64,000 bases of DNA from Streptomyces sp. 3214.6 (GCF_900129855.1 NZ_LT670819.1:5394001-5458000); one strand, 5' to 3'; positions 16,328 to 24,777 are shown, counted from the first letter of the stretch. The notes: a model not told the origin generated them from the sequence alone. Translations and numbers: made by a program.

Positions 16328-16395
16328 CGGCGGTTCGGCGCCGGGCCTGACGGTGGCTCGGCGCCGGGGCGCGGCGTCGCTGAACGCCGGTGTGG
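16264..16395 (+). repeat. Partial duplication of the rlmB 3' end
   Basis: Twenty bases of the rlmB coding end (16264-16283) recur exactly at 16376-16395 after the stop codon. Between them a 23-bp unit that includes the stop codon is tandemly repeated (16318-16340 and 16341-16363, two mismatches). Together they look like remnants of a short tandem duplication of the gene end. The rest of the 211-bp gap shows no gene. Confidence 0.75.
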
Positions 16396-16538
16396 GCTTG
16401 ATGGCGGGGCTGTCGATTGGGATACCCGTCCGGGAGTTCACTCGAACGGGTTAATCCTGGCGAGTAGTGCAACCTTGACGGAGTCCGGACAGATCCGGCG
16501 GGTCAAAGCAGTGTCCTAAACACACGTCACTCGGTTAG

Positions 16539-18233
16539 ATGAGTGTGGACACCAGAACACCCCGCACTCCCACGGGGGACCGCTCGTCGGGATTCGACGA
16601 CGCTCCCGCGCTGAGCATGGTGAAGGTGCCGAGCGATCCGGCGCAGATCATCGTCAGCCACGCGAGCTTCCGCGTGCAGCTGGGCGCGTCGGCGCGGCGT
16701 AACCAATCCCCGCGGATCGCCCGGCATGTGAGCGCCATCGATGACACCGCGCGCATCCCCGTCGTCGGGGCGGCCGGCAGAGCGGGCGCCGCTTCCGGTG
16801 GCCGTCGGCGGGCCGTCGTCTGGAGCGGCCAGACCACCCCCGACGACACCGGCGCCCACCGACTGCTGCAGGCCGTGCGGGCAGGCAGCGTCGGCCACGG
16901 CGAACCGCCCACGGCAGACGCCGGAGCCACCCAGGTCATCCCCCGCGTCGACATGGGCGGCAGAGGCTACGACGGCGACCTCGCCGCACAGACCCTCGAA
17001 ACCCCCATCGTCGGCGCCCAGCGTCCCCCCGCCGCCGGCGAGCACCGCCTCCTGCCGAACATGCGCACCGTCGGCAGCGCCTACGACGAACCCGCCTACG
17101 ACGACGCCCGGTTCGACGACCTCGGCGACCGCGACGCCGGCGCCGGCCCGGACCAGGACCTCGACCAGGGCCCGCACCAGGCCCGGGGCCCGCGCAGCCG
17201 ACGGCAGGACGACCCCGCCCGGCACGCCTACTACCCCGGCCGCCGCATGAACCTGGGAGTGGTGCTCCTCCCGCTTCGCATCTTCCTCGGCTTCATCTCC
17301 ATCTACGGCGGCATGGGCAAACTATGCGACCCCGTCTACTTCGACGGCGGCAAGCGCGGCTCCATGGTCAAGTGGCTGAACACCCTGCACCCCTGGGAAG
17401 TCGCCGAGCCCCTGCGCCAGTTCGCGCTGCACCACCCCATCGGCTCCGGCCTCGTCATCGCCTTCCTCCAGGTCGTCGTGGGCGTCCTCACCATCCTGGG
17501 CTGCTGGCAGCGGGTCGCCGCGGTCGTCGGCGCGGGACTCTCCGCCGCGCTCATCGTCACCGTCAGCTGGAAGACCGTCCCGGTCTACGACACCCCCGAC
17601 ATCATCTACCTCGCCGCCTGGTCGCCGCTGATCATCGCCGGCGCCCCCGTCTACTCCGTCGACGGCCGCCTCGCCGCCGGCGCCTGGCGCCGCCTCGGCC
17701 CCCGCTCCGACCTGTGGGAACTGCGCCGCTACGTGCTGCGCCGCGGCGCTCTGGTCACCGCGATCGCCGTCGGACTGACCCTGCTGGTCGGCTCGCTCCT
17801 CGGCGGCGCCGTCCGCGACGCCGACCGGGTGATCGTCCCCGGCCCCGGCGAGCCCCCGCGCAACGAACTGCCCGGCTCGCCGCTCCCGGAGAAGTCCGGC
17901 ACGCACAAGGCCTCCCGGCAGCCCTCCGCGACGATCTCGCCCACCCAGGGCGCCACCTCGGCGGCCCCCACGGCCGGTGCCGAGAGCGAGCCCTCCGCGG
18001 GCCAGGACTCCGGCACGGCCGGCGTCGGCGTCCCCAGTCAGACCCAGGGCACCGCGGGCCAGGCCCCGCCCGAGCGGTCCACCCCGGTGGAACAGGCCCC
18101 CTCCACCAGCTCCGGCCCCTCATCGGGCGGCTCGTCCAGCAGCTCCGGCGGCTCGGACGGCGGCTCCGACGGCAACGGCGGCGGCTCGTCCTCCTCGGGC
18201 CAACCGGGTCTGGTGGGCGGGTTGCTGGGCTGA
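16539..18233 (+). CDS. DoxX-family membrane protein with long disordered termini
   Basis: 564 residues. The N-terminal 240 residues are low-complexity and cytoplasmic-looking. The central DoxX domain (about 240-415) has four to five membrane segments (NLGVVLLPLRIFLGFISIYG, GLVIAFLQVVVGVLTILG, VVGAGLSAALIVTVSW, IIYLAAWSPLIIAGAPV, ALVTAIAVGLTLLVGSLLGG). The last 120 residues are an extracytoplasmic Ser/Gly/Pro linker ending in Gly-Leu repeats. DoxX proteins are linked to redox functions of the membrane, but the substrate here is unknown. The first ATG has a weak ribosome binding site; a GTG at 16543 is in another frame. Confidence 0.82.
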   Translation: MSVDTRTPRTPTGDRSSGFDDAPALSMVKVPSDPAQIIVSHASFRVQLGASARRNQSPRIARHVSAIDDTARIPVVGAAGRAGAASGGRRRAVVWSGQTTPDDTGAHRLLQAVRAGSVGHGEPPTADAGATQVIPRVDMGGRGYDGDLAAQTLETPIVGAQRPPAAGEHRLLPNMRTVGSAYDEPAYDDARFDDLGDRDAGAGPDQDLDQGPHQARGPRSRRQDDPARHAYYPGRRMNLGVVLLPLRIFLGFISIYGGMGKLCDPVYFDGGKRGSMVKWLNTLHPWEVAEPLRQFALHHPIGSGLVIAFLQVVVGVLTILGCWQRVAAVVGAGLSAALIVTVSWKTVPVYDTPDIIYLAAWSPLIIAGAPVYSVDGRLAAGAWRRLGPRSDLWELRRYVLRRGALVTAIAVGLTLLVGSLLGGAVRDADRVIVPGPGEPPRNELPGSPLPEKSGTHKASRQPSATISPTQGATSAAPTAGAESEPSAGQDSGTAGVGVPSQTQGTAGQAPPERSTPVEQAPSTSSGPSSGGSSSSSGGSDGGSDGNGGGSSSSGQPGLVGGLLG

Positions 18234-18262
18234 CGGCAACGCCATAGGCCGTAAACGACAAA

Positions 18263-18296
18263 GGTGTCCCGTTCGCTTCGAAGCGAACGGGACACC
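18263..18296. terminator. Perfect 34-bp palindrome, bidirectional terminator
   Basis: The 34 bases are a perfect palindrome (17 bp each side) centred at 18279/18280, between the convergent DoxX and nucleotidyltransferase genes. Read either way it forms a GC-rich hairpin, so it probably ends both transcripts. Confidence 0.9.
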
Positions 18297-18315
18297 AGCG
18301 TTTTCAGGGGCGCCC

Positions 18316-19047
18316 TCAGCGACGAGCCGCCGCGAGTTCCTTCGCCGCCTCCGTCAGATCCTTCGCCGTGTCGATGGCCCGCCAGTACGCGCCCTGCGGG
18401 ATCGGAAACCCGGCCAGCCTCCGCTCGCGGGCGAGATGCGGGAACGTCGTCCGCTCATGATCCCCGCGCGCAGGCAGCAGCCCCGCGAACTCCGGCGAGA
18501 AGACGTACACGCCCGCGTTGATCTCGTACGTCGTGGGCGGCGCCTCGATGAAGTCGGTGATGTGACCGAACCCGTCCGTCTGCACCGCTCCCCACGGAAT
18601 GCGCGGACGCGCGAGCGCGAGCGTCGCCACGGCGTCGCGCTCGGTGTGGAAGTCGGCCATCTCGCGTAGCGAGAAACGGGTCCAGATGTCGCCGTTGGTG
18701 GCGTACCAGGGCCGGTCGGGGTGGGGGAGATGGGCGGCCGCGTACTTCAGTCCGCCGCCGCGGCCCAGGGGCTCGGTCTCCACGACGGTGGTGACCTTGA
18801 CGGGCAGCTCGGCCGACTTCAGCCAGTCCTGAAGGACCTCGGCGAGATGGCCGCAGGAGACGACGACGTCCGTCACGCCCTCCTCGGCCAGCCAGCCGAG
18901 CTGATGGCCGATGATCGGCGTCCCCGTGCCGGGGATCTCGACCATCGGCTTGGGACGGTCGTCGGTGTAAGGACGCAGCCGGGACCCCTGGCCACCGGCC
19001 AGGATGACGGCTTGCGTGGGGCGGGACACGGCGTGCGGATCGGTCAT
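18316..19047 (-). CDS. Sugar-phosphate nucleotidyltransferase
   Basis: 243 residues from an ATG at 19047. The Rossmann-type nucleotide-binding motif is AVILAGGQGSRLRPYTDDRP followed by KPMVEIPGTGTPIIGHQL, and the metal-binding/sugar region is WYATNGDIWTRFSLREM. The length and the lack of a C-terminal beta-helix place it with short NTP-transferases such as mannose-1-phosphate guanylyl- or glucose-1-phosphate thymidylyl-transferase relatives; the sugar cannot be assigned. TACAGT six bases before the ATG (19059-19054, minus strand) suggests a leaderless message. Confidence 0.85.
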   Translation of the reverse strand: MTDPHAVSRPTQAVILAGGQGSRLRPYTDDRPKPMVEIPGTGTPIIGHQLGWLAEEGVTDVVVSCGHLAEVLQDWLKSAELPVKVTTVVETEPLGRGGGLKYAAAHLPHPDRPWYATNGDIWTRFSLREMADFHTERDAVATLALARPRIPWGAVQTDGFGHITDFIEAPPTTYEINAGVYVFSPEFAGLLPARGDHERTTFPHLARERRLAGFPIPQGAYWRAIDTAKDLTEAAKELAAARR

Positions 19048-19078
19048 GCCCGCACTGTACGTGCCGCTCGTGACCGGA

Positions 19079-19111
19079 CGTGCGGCTCCCCCGCTGGGAG
19101 GGAGCCGCACG
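19079..19111 (-). terminator. Hairpin terminator of the 159-residue membrane protein gene
   Basis: A 12-bp perfect stem (19079-19090 with 19100-19111) and a 9-nt loop lie 30 bp past the stop codon, between two minus-strand genes. Confidence 0.75.
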
Positions 19112-19140
19112 CCCGGCGGGGGCCTCGGGACCCCGGAGCC

Positions 19141-19620
19141 TCAGCTGTGCGCCGCCAGGACGCCCGACGCGAAGGCCGTGTCGCACACCGGGCGGGCGTA
19201 CGACTGGGCGCGCGAGGGCCCGTACACACGGACCGCGGCACGCCCCAGGGCGCGGGCGATGGAGGCGCAGTGGCTCGCCAGCGACGGCTTGCCGTTCACG
19301 GCCGCCTGGAGGTGGGTCAGGGCGACGCCCGGGTCCTTCTCCTGGAGCTCGGTCAGCAACTGGTCGCGCAGGATGTCCTGCGGGGCCTTGGCGGTGCGCT
19401 GCGAGGCCTGCGAGGACTGGTGCGCGGCGGAGACGTCGGAGGCGGTCAGCACCGAATCCGAGGGGTCCCCCGACCAGTTGACCCGGGTGACCGCGAGGGT
19501 GCCGGAGAGCACCATGACGACGGGCAGGACGAGGGCGAGCGAGCGGCCGATCCGGCGGGCTGGGCCGCCCCGGCCGCCGCGCGTGCGCTGGGTGGTGGAG
19601 TGGTTCGCGGAGTGCTTCAC
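19141..19620 (-). CDS. Single-pass secreted/membrane-anchored protein of unknown function
   Basis: 159 residues from an ATG at 19620. A basic N-terminus (RTRGGRGGPARRIGR) and one hydrophobic segment (SLALVLPVVMVLSGTLAVTR, about 27-46) predict a type II membrane anchor. The outer domain has two cysteines (SHCASIARAL and ARPVCDTAFA) that could form a disulphide, and helices rich in Ala/Gln. It is conserved next to the msiK gene in Streptomyces. The function is unknown. Confidence 0.75.
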   Translation of the reverse strand: MKHSANHSTTQRTRGGRGGPARRIGRSLALVLPVVMVLSGTLAVTRVNWSGDPSDSVLTASDVSAAHQSSQASQRTAKAPQDILRDQLLTELQEKDPGVALTHLQAAVNGKPSLASHCASIARALGRAAVRVYGPSRAQSYARPVCDTAFASGVLAAHS

Positions 19621-19759
19621 GCGTGAGAGGGTAGCGTGCAGTAATGACCCAGCGACATTGCGTCACCCGTACGGGGGATGAAGCCGTGCTCCTTTTTGGG
19701 TAAGGGGTTGACGGACGCCAGGCGAAATGTCCGCTGTGCCAGGGATTTCACGGACACGG

Positions 19760-19793
19760 AAAAGGGCCCCGCAGCAGGCCGCGGAGCCCTTTT
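19760..19793 (-). terminator. Rho-independent-like terminator after the ABC ATPase gene
   Basis: AAAAGGGC (19760-19767) pairs with GCCCTTTT (19786-19793), and the inner CCGC/GCGG pairs extend the stem. The flanking A and T runs give a U-tract on either strand, which is unusual in this GC-rich DNA. It lies 67 bp past the ATPase stop codon. Confidence 0.85.
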
Positions 19794-19860
19794 CGTCAAC
19801 CTGGGTGAATCACCCGGGTTTAATCCTCACCCGTCAGTCTTCGTGAGTCGGTGTGGTCGG

Positions 19861-20949
19861 TCAGTCGGAGAGGCGCTCGCCCGTCGACGTCGAGAACACG
19901 TGGGTCTCGCCCGCGCGCGGGACGACGTGCAGCGTGCTGCCCTTCTCCGGGACGTCACGGCCGCCGACACGGACCACGAGGTCCTTGGTCTCACTGCCGA
20001 CCTGGGCGGTGCCGTAGACGAAGGCGTCGGAGCCGAGCTCCTCGACCACGTTCACGGTGACCGCGAGACCCTTGTCGGCGTCGGCTCCGGCCACGTCGAA
20101 GTGCTCGGGGCGGACGCCCACGGTGACCGTCTTGTCGGTCGCGGCGGAGAGCGCGTCACGCTGCACCGGCACCACGGACTGGCCGAACTTCACACCGCCG
20201 TCCGCGATCGGCACCTCGACGAGGTTCATCGCCGGGGAGCCGATGAAGCCGGCCACGAACAGGTTCGCGGGCTTGTCGTACATGTTGCGCGGGGTGTCGA
20301 CCTGCTGGAGCAGACCGTCCTTGAGGACCGCCACACGGTCGCCCATCGTCAGGGCCTCGACCTGGTCGTGCGTGACGTACACGGTGGTGATGCCGAGGCG
20401 GCGCTGCAGCGACGCGATCTGCGTACGCGTCGACACACGGAGCTTGGCGTCCAGGTTGGACAGCGGCTCGTCCATGAGGAAGACCTGCGGCTCACGCACG
20501 ATGGCACGGCCCATCGCGACACGCTGGCGCTGACCACCGGACAGGGCCTTCGGCTTGCGGTCCAGGTACTCGGTGAGGTCGAGGATCTTCGCGGCCTCCT
20601 CGACCTTCTGCCGGATCTCCGCCTTGTTGACGCCGGCGATCTTGAGCGCGAAGCCCATGTTGTCGGCGACCGTCATGTGCGGGTAGAGCGCGTAGTTCTG
20701 GAACACCATGGCGATGTCCCGGTCCTTCGGCGGCAGGTGCGTGACGTCGCGGTCACCGATGCGGATCGCTCCGCCGTTGACGTCCTCGAGCCCGGCGAGC
20801 ATCCGGAGCGAGGTGGACTTGCCGCAGCCGGACGGACCGACCAGGACGAGGAACTCGCCGTCCGCGATCTCGATGTCGAGTCCGTCGACGGCGGGCTTGG
20901 TGGAGCCCGGGTACACCCGGGTCGCCTTGTCGAAAGTGACAGTGGCCAT
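19861..20949 (-). CDS. msiK: Multiple-sugar ABC transporter ATPase (MsiK type)
   Basis: 362 residues from the ATG at 20949 (GAAGGGGG upstream). Walker A GPSGCGKST, Q-loop VFQNYALYPHM, signature LSGGQRQRVAMGRA and Walker B VFLMDEPLSNLDAK are complete. The C-terminal regulatory OB/TOBE domain (VGVRPEHFDVAGADADKGLA) is that of MalK/UgpC proteins. In Streptomyces one such ATPase, MsiK, energises many sugar importers that lack their own ATPase. The location matches S. coelicolor msiK (SCO4240). It could serve the orphan binding protein at 47407-48684. Confidence 0.92.
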   Translation of the reverse strand: MATVTFDKATRVYPGSTKPAVDGLDIEIADGEFLVLVGPSGCGKSTSLRMLAGLEDVNGGAIRIGDRDVTHLPPKDRDIAMVFQNYALYPHMTVADNMGFALKIAGVNKAEIRQKVEEAAKILDLTEYLDRKPKALSGGQRQRVAMGRAIVREPQVFLMDEPLSNLDAKLRVSTRTQIASLQRRLGITTVYVTHDQVEALTMGDRVAVLKDGLLQQVDTPRNMYDKPANLFVAGFIGSPAMNLVEVPIADGGVKFGQSVVPVQRDALSAATDKTVTVGVRPEHFDVAGADADKGLAVTVNVVEELGSDAFVYGTAQVGSETKDLVVRVGGRDVPEKGSTLHVVPRAGETHVFSTSTGERLSD

Positions 20950-21129
20950 GGCTCGAAGGCCCCCTTCTACCGGCAGGAACGTGCCGGACGATCCGTTGTA
21001 GGAAGGTGGTGGTGTAGTCCACACGAGTGAACTGGCTCAGGACGCTACCTCGCGTTCGCCGGATCTGTCAGCACCTGGAGGCATGTGAACTTCGCGGAAA
21101 TTTTCGGCAGGGGGCCCCTGCGGCCTGGG

Positions 21130-21135
21130 TACACT
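21130..21135 (+). promoter_or_regulatory. -10 box of the tRNA-Thr gene
   Basis: TACACT lies 33 bp upstream of the mature 5' end. The -35 is weak, and the stretch between is GC-rich. Confidence 0.45.
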
Positions 21136-21168
21136 GCACGGGCACACGCGTGAGTCATGCGCGCGTAC

Positions 21169-21242
21169 GCCTCCTTAGCTCAGATGGCCAGAGCAACGCA
21201 CTTGTAATGCGTAGGTCGTCGGTTCGAATCCGACAGGGGGCT
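21169..21242 (+). tRNA. tRNA-Thr (anticodon UGU)
   Basis: 74 nt fold into a standard cloverleaf. The acceptor arms GCCTCCT and AGGGGGC pair with one G-T wobble, the D-arm holds AGCTCAGATGGCCAGAGC, the anticodon stem ACGCA/TGCGT encloses CTTGTAA (anticodon TGT at 21203-21205), and the T-arm contains GGTTCGAATCC. The discriminator is T, and CCA is not encoded. It reads ACA codons, which are rare in this genus. Confidence 0.97.
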
Positions 21243-21259
21243 CTGGGAAGCGTCAGATC

Positions 21260-21294
21260 AGGGGTCCTCCCGCTCAAGGAGCGAGGGGGCCCCT
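21260..21294 (+). terminator. Terminator after tRNA-Thr
   Basis: Arms 21260-21275 and 21279-21294 pair over 16 positions with two wobbles and one mismatch around a 3-nt loop, followed by GTGCTTT. Confidence 0.7.
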
Positions 21295-21329
21295 GTGCTT
21301 TCGGCGCTCACGCGACGCTCGTCGTCGGC

Positions 21330-21413
21330 AAGAAGCAAGAAGCAAGAAGCAAGAAGCAAGAAGTGAGGCAGCGAGTCAGGGAGTCAGCGAGTCAGGGAGT
21401 CAGGGAGAGTCAG
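21330..21413 (+). repeat. Two short tandem arrays downstream of tRNA-Thr
   Basis: Five copies of a 7-bp unit AAGAAGC (21330-21364, last copy with one change) are followed by copies of an 8-bp GAGTCAGG-like unit (21369-21413). No coding potential is seen. Confidence 0.85.
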
Positions 21414-21442
21414 CTCATTCGCAGGAGGCGGGCGATCTCCAG

Positions 21443-22327
21443 TCACTCCGGCTCCGGCGGCCGTCCGTCCTCGATCTCCCACAGGCAGTCCTGGAGGACG
21501 CGCCCGAGGGTCCAGGCCCGTGCCCGCTCCCGGTCGAGTCCGAGGACGTCGGTCATCGCGTCGAAGCGCCATCGCACGTCGGCCGGGTCGTAGCGGTCGC
21601 CGAGGGCGGGCAGCAGTTCGAAGCCGGGGTCGCCGGCCAGTGGCTTGGGGTCGATGGCGAGCCAGGTGGCGCGGTCGGCGGCGGCGGTGCGGGCCGGGGC
21701 GCTGGGCTCGGCGGCGAGGACGTTCTCGTAGTGCAGGTCCCAGTGCAGGAGCCGGTCGCCGGGCTCGGCGACGACCTCGCGTACGGCGGCCGCGCAGTCG
21801 GCGATCAGACGGGCGCCGTCCGGGTCGGGGATCCGCTCGAGGGCCCAGGGGGTCTGTTCCAGCATGGCCCCGGCTATGTCGCCCAGCCCGCGCAGGCCGG
21901 CCGGCGCCGGGAAGGCCGTCAGATGGGCCAGCAGATCGGCTATGACGAGCACCGCCTCGTGGACGTCGTCGACGTGGGACAGCATGCGGGCCGGGTCGAG
22001 GCGTTCGAGGAGCATCGTGCCCGTCGGCTCGTCGTGCCGGAGCAGCCGGACGGCACGGTCGCCGTTCCAGATGCGCAGGGCGACCGGTTCGCCGGCGCTT
22101 TCCTCGTCGAGGATCTGGAGTTTGAGTGCGGCCCGCGTGCCGTCGGCGGCGGAGAGGACCGGCAGGACGAGCGCGCTCACCCCGTGCATGGACGGACCGT
22201 CGACGCGCAGTTCCCAGCGGTCGAGGAACTCGCGCGCCAGGTCCGGCAGAACGGCGATGAACTCCCGCCCCACCACGCCGTTGATCTTTACCTGTTCTGT
22301 CGCCAGTGCGTCCGGAATGTCGATCAC
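21443..22327 (-). CDS. Aminoglycoside phosphotransferase/streptomycin 6-kinase-like kinase
   Basis: 294 residues from a GTG at 22327. The kinase core shows DRLLHWDLHYENVLA (catalytic loop HxDxxxxN) and WLAIDPKPLAGDPGFELLPA (metal-binding DPK loop). The N-lobe is SALVLPVLSAADGTRAALKL. DPKPLAGDPGFEL is typical of the streptomycin 6-phosphotransferase group of APH enzymes; whether it acts on an antibiotic or a metabolite cannot be told. GGGAGG touches the start directly, too close to work as a Shine-Dalgarno sequence. TATCGT seven bases upstream suggests a leaderless message. It diverges from the rhomboid-like gene 22 bp away. Confidence 0.85.
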   Translation of the reverse strand: MIDIPDALATEQVKINGVVGREFIAVLPDLAREFLDRWELRVDGPSMHGVSALVLPVLSAADGTRAALKLQILDEESAGEPVALRIWNGDRAVRLLRHDEPTGTMLLERLDPARMLSHVDDVHEAVLVIADLLAHLTAFPAPAGLRGLGDIAGAMLEQTPWALERIPDPDGARLIADCAAAVREVVAEPGDRLLHWDLHYENVLAAEPSAPARTAAADRATWLAIDPKPLAGDPGFELLPALGDRYDPADVRWRFDAMTDVLGLDRERARAWTLGRVLQDCLWEIEDGRPPEPE

Positions 22328-22334
22328 CTCCCGG

Positions 22335-22342
22335 ACGATACT
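22335..22342. promoter_or_regulatory. Overlapping divergent -10 boxes
   Basis: Within eight bases, ACGATACT supplies TATCGT on the minus strand (22340-22335) and GATACT on the plus strand (22337-22342). Each lies seven bases from the start codon of its own gene. The two transcripts cannot be initiated at the same time from such overlapping sites. Confidence 0.5.
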
Positions 22343-22349
22343 GGGCTGC

Positions 22350-23015
22350 GTGAAACGGCTCAGCGGAGTTTCCGGCGTCCGTCGGGCGGTGTGGGCGTAT
22401 GTCCGCAGCGCGCCCGGCACGTACGTTTGGCTGACGATCCTGTTCTTCACCACGGTCGCCCTGCACCACATGTCACCGGAGTTCGAACAGGACTTCCTGC
22501 GGCAGCGGTCCACGAACATCCATGAGCTGTCCCGGCATCCGGTGCGGGTGCTGGTCGCCAGCGCGATGTGGATCGACGGCGGCCACTGGCTGCCGTACGT
22601 GGTGCTGTACTCCGTCTTCCACGCCCAGGTGGAGCGGTGGCTGGGGACCGCGCGCTGGCTGGCGGTGTGCGCGGCCGCGCATGTGCTGGCGACGCTGATC
22701 AGCGAGGGCGCGCTGGCCAGGGCGATCCGCGAAGGGCTCGCCCCGCAGTCCTCGGTCAACACCCTGGACGTCGGCGTGAGTTACGCGCTGGCGGGGGCGG
22801 TGGCGGTGCTCTTCTACCGGCTCCCCGCGCCGTGGCGGTACGGGTATCTCGCGGTCGTCCTGTTCGTCTACACCGTCCCGATGACCGCCGGGCCGACCTT
22901 CACCGACTTCGGGCACTTCGTCTCCGTACTCATCGGACTCGCGTGTTATCCGCTGGTCAGAGGGCGCGGAAAGCTACGGAATCCGAAGGAGACAGCGGCC
23001 GTGCCGCCGGGTTAG
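22350..23015 (+). CDS. Rhomboid-like integral membrane protein
   Basis: 221 residues from a GTG at 22350. Six membrane segments are visible, beginning with WLTILFFTTVALHH and including LAVCAAAHVLATLISEGAL, SYALAGAVAVLFY, YLAVVLFVYTVPM and FGHFVSVLIGLACYPLV. The order of a Ser in LDVGVSYALAGA and a His in FGHFVSVLIG follows the rhomboid protease scheme (GxSx...H), and DFGHFVSVLIG matches the last helix of the fold. However, the usual GxSG is GVSY here, so it may be an inactive or divergent member. A downstream GTG at 22389 is an alternative start. Confidence 0.72.
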   Translation: MKRLSGVSGVRRAVWAYVRSAPGTYVWLTILFFTTVALHHMSPEFEQDFLRQRSTNIHELSRHPVRVLVASAMWIDGGHWLPYVVLYSVFHAQVERWLGTARWLAVCAAAHVLATLISEGALARAIREGLAPQSSVNTLDVGVSYALAGAVAVLFYRLPAPWRYGYLAVVLFVYTVPMTAGPTFTDFGHFVSVLIGLACYPLVRGRGKLRNPKETAAVPPG

Positions 23016-23024
23016 CGTCCGGCC

Positions 23025-24434
23025 ATGAGCAGCGGTGCGGTGCGTGGCGTGGTCAATGGCGGCATCTCCTTCTGGTTCGCGGACGACGGCCTTCCGGCGG
23101 TGCGGGAGCCGCTCGCCGGTGACAGGTCCGCCGACGTCGTGATCGTCGGCGGCGGGTACACCGGGCTGTGGACGGCGTACTACCTGAAGAAGGCGGCGCC
23201 GCTCCTCGACGTCACCGTCCTGGAGCAGCGGTTCTGCGGCTACGGCGCCTCGGGGCGCAACGGCGGCTGGCTGTACAACGGCATCGCGGGCCGCGACCGG
23301 TACGCCGCCCTGCACGGGCACGAGGCGGCCGTACGGCTGCAGCGGGCGATGAACGAGACGGTGGACGACGTCGTCCGGGCGGTGGCGGAGGAGGGCATCG
23401 ACGCCGACGTCCACCAGGGTGGGGTGCTGGAGGTGGCCCGGACGCCCGCGCAGCTGGCCCGCCTGAAGGACTTCCACGCGCACGAGCTGTCGTACGGGGA
23501 GCGGGACCGCGAGCTCTACGGCGCCCGGGAGACTGCCGAGCGGGTGCGGGTGGCGGGGGCCGTGGGGTCGAGCTGGACCCCGCACGGCGCGCGCGTGCAC
23601 CCGGTGAAACTGGTGAAGGGGCTGGCGGCGGCCGTCGAGGCACTCGGGGTGACGATCCACGAGTCGACGCCGGTGACGGAGATCGCCGCCGGGCGGGCCG
23701 TGACGCCGTACGGCACCGTGCGTGCGCGGTACGTGCTGCGCTGCACGGAGGGGTTCACGGCCGCGTTGAAGGGCGAGAAGCGGACCTGGCTGCCCATGAA
23801 CTCCTCGATGATCGCCACCGAGCCGCTCACGCCGGAGCAGTGGGCGACCATCGGCTGGCAGGGGCGCGAGGCGCTGGGCGACATGGCGCACGCCTACCTG
23901 TACGCCCAGCGCACGGCCGACGGCCGGATCGCGCTCGGCGGGCGCGGTGTGCCGTACCGCTTCGGTTCGCGCACCGACAACGACGGGCGGACCCAGCCCG
24001 AGACGGTCCGGGCGCTGCGCGAGATCCTCGTCGCCTGCTTCCCGGCGCTGGCCGGGGTGCGCGTCGACCATGCCTGGTCGGGGGTGCTGGGTGTGCCGCG
24101 CGACTGGTGCGCGACGGTGACCTTGGACCGGGCGTCCGGCCTCGGCTGGGCGGGCGGTTACGTCGGCTCGGGCGTGGCCACCGCGAACCTGGCGGCCCGC
24201 ACCCTGCGCGATCTGGTCCGGCTCGACTCGGGAGACGCGGGCGGCACCGAGCTGACCGCGCTCCCCTGGGTCGGTCACCAGGTCCGCAGATGGGAGCCGG
24301 AGCCGCTGCGCTGGCTGGGCGTGCAGGGCATGTACGCCACGTACCGGGCGGCGGACCGCCGGGAGACGGAGCGCCACGCGACCAACTCGTCACGACTGGC
24401 ACGGATCGCGGACCGGGTGGCGGGGCGCCACTGA
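23025..24434 (+). CDS. FAD-dependent oxidoreductase (DAO family, amine/amino-acid type)
   Basis: 469 residues. An N-terminal FAD-binding dinucleotide fold (DVVIVGGGYTGLWTAYYLKK) and the GASGRNGGWLYNGIAG loop are typical of the D-amino-acid oxidase superfamily, especially the gamma-glutamylputrescine oxidoreductase-like branch. The C-terminal AGGYVGSGVATANLAARTL closes the FAD site. It would oxidise a C-N bond of an amine or imino acid with FAD. The substrate is unknown, and no puu-type genes are adjacent. TAGCGT (23013-23018), overlapping the stop codon of the previous gene and six bases before the ATG, suggests a leaderless message. Confidence 0.85.
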   Translation: MSSGAVRGVVNGGISFWFADDGLPAVREPLAGDRSADVVIVGGGYTGLWTAYYLKKAAPLLDVTVLEQRFCGYGASGRNGGWLYNGIAGRDRYAALHGHEAAVRLQRAMNETVDDVVRAVAEEGIDADVHQGGVLEVARTPAQLARLKDFHAHELSYGERDRELYGARETAERVRVAGAVGSSWTPHGARVHPVKLVKGLAAAVEALGVTIHESTPVTEIAAGRAVTPYGTVRARYVLRCTEGFTAALKGEKRTWLPMNSSMIATEPLTPEQWATIGWQGREALGDMAHAYLYAQRTADGRIALGGRGVPYRFGSRTDNDGRTQPETVRALREILVACFPALAGVRVDHAWSGVLGVPRDWCATVTLDRASGLGWAGGYVGSGVATANLAARTLRDLVRLDSGDAGGTELTALPWVGHQVRRWEPEPLRWLGVQGMYATYRAADRRETERHATNSSRLARIADRVAGRH

Positions 24435-24550
24435 CGTGTCGGCGGAGCCCGCCCGTTTTTCGTCTCCCAGCCCCCTGGAAACCCGCGAGAGCTGTGTCGT
24501 ACCTGTGTGCGACCATCGCCTCAACGACCAATGATCCAGGGGGGATTCAG

Positions 24551-24760
24551 ATGACCGACGCCGATTCCTGTCCGCCTGCGAGACGGCGGCGGGCGGCCGC
24601 GCTGTCAGCCGCCGTCCCGCTGCTCGCCTCGCTGCTCGGCCTCACCGCGGCGGGCCCCGCCCAGGCCGACGATCCCGTCGACCCGGCGTGCACGCCGCTC
24701 GCCGCCGCGCCGTTCGGCGATCCGGGGGACGCCGGTCGCCGGGTGACCTGTCGCCGGTGA
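24551..24760 (+). CDS. Small secreted peptide
   Basis: 69 residues from an ATG at 24551, preceded by GGGGG. A twin-Arg-rich but Sec-like signal (PPARRRRAAALSAAVPLLAS) ends at PAQADD, leaving a mature peptide of about 30 residues with two cysteines (DPACTPLAA and RRVTCRR). The mature part is too short to classify. It stands alone between the FAD enzyme and a convergent transporter. Confidence 0.6.
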   Translation: MTDADSCPPARRRRAAALSAAVPLLASLLGLTAAGPAQADDPVDPACTPLAAAPFGDPGDAGRRVTCRR

Positions 24761-24777
24761 TCTGCTGTCACGAGTGA

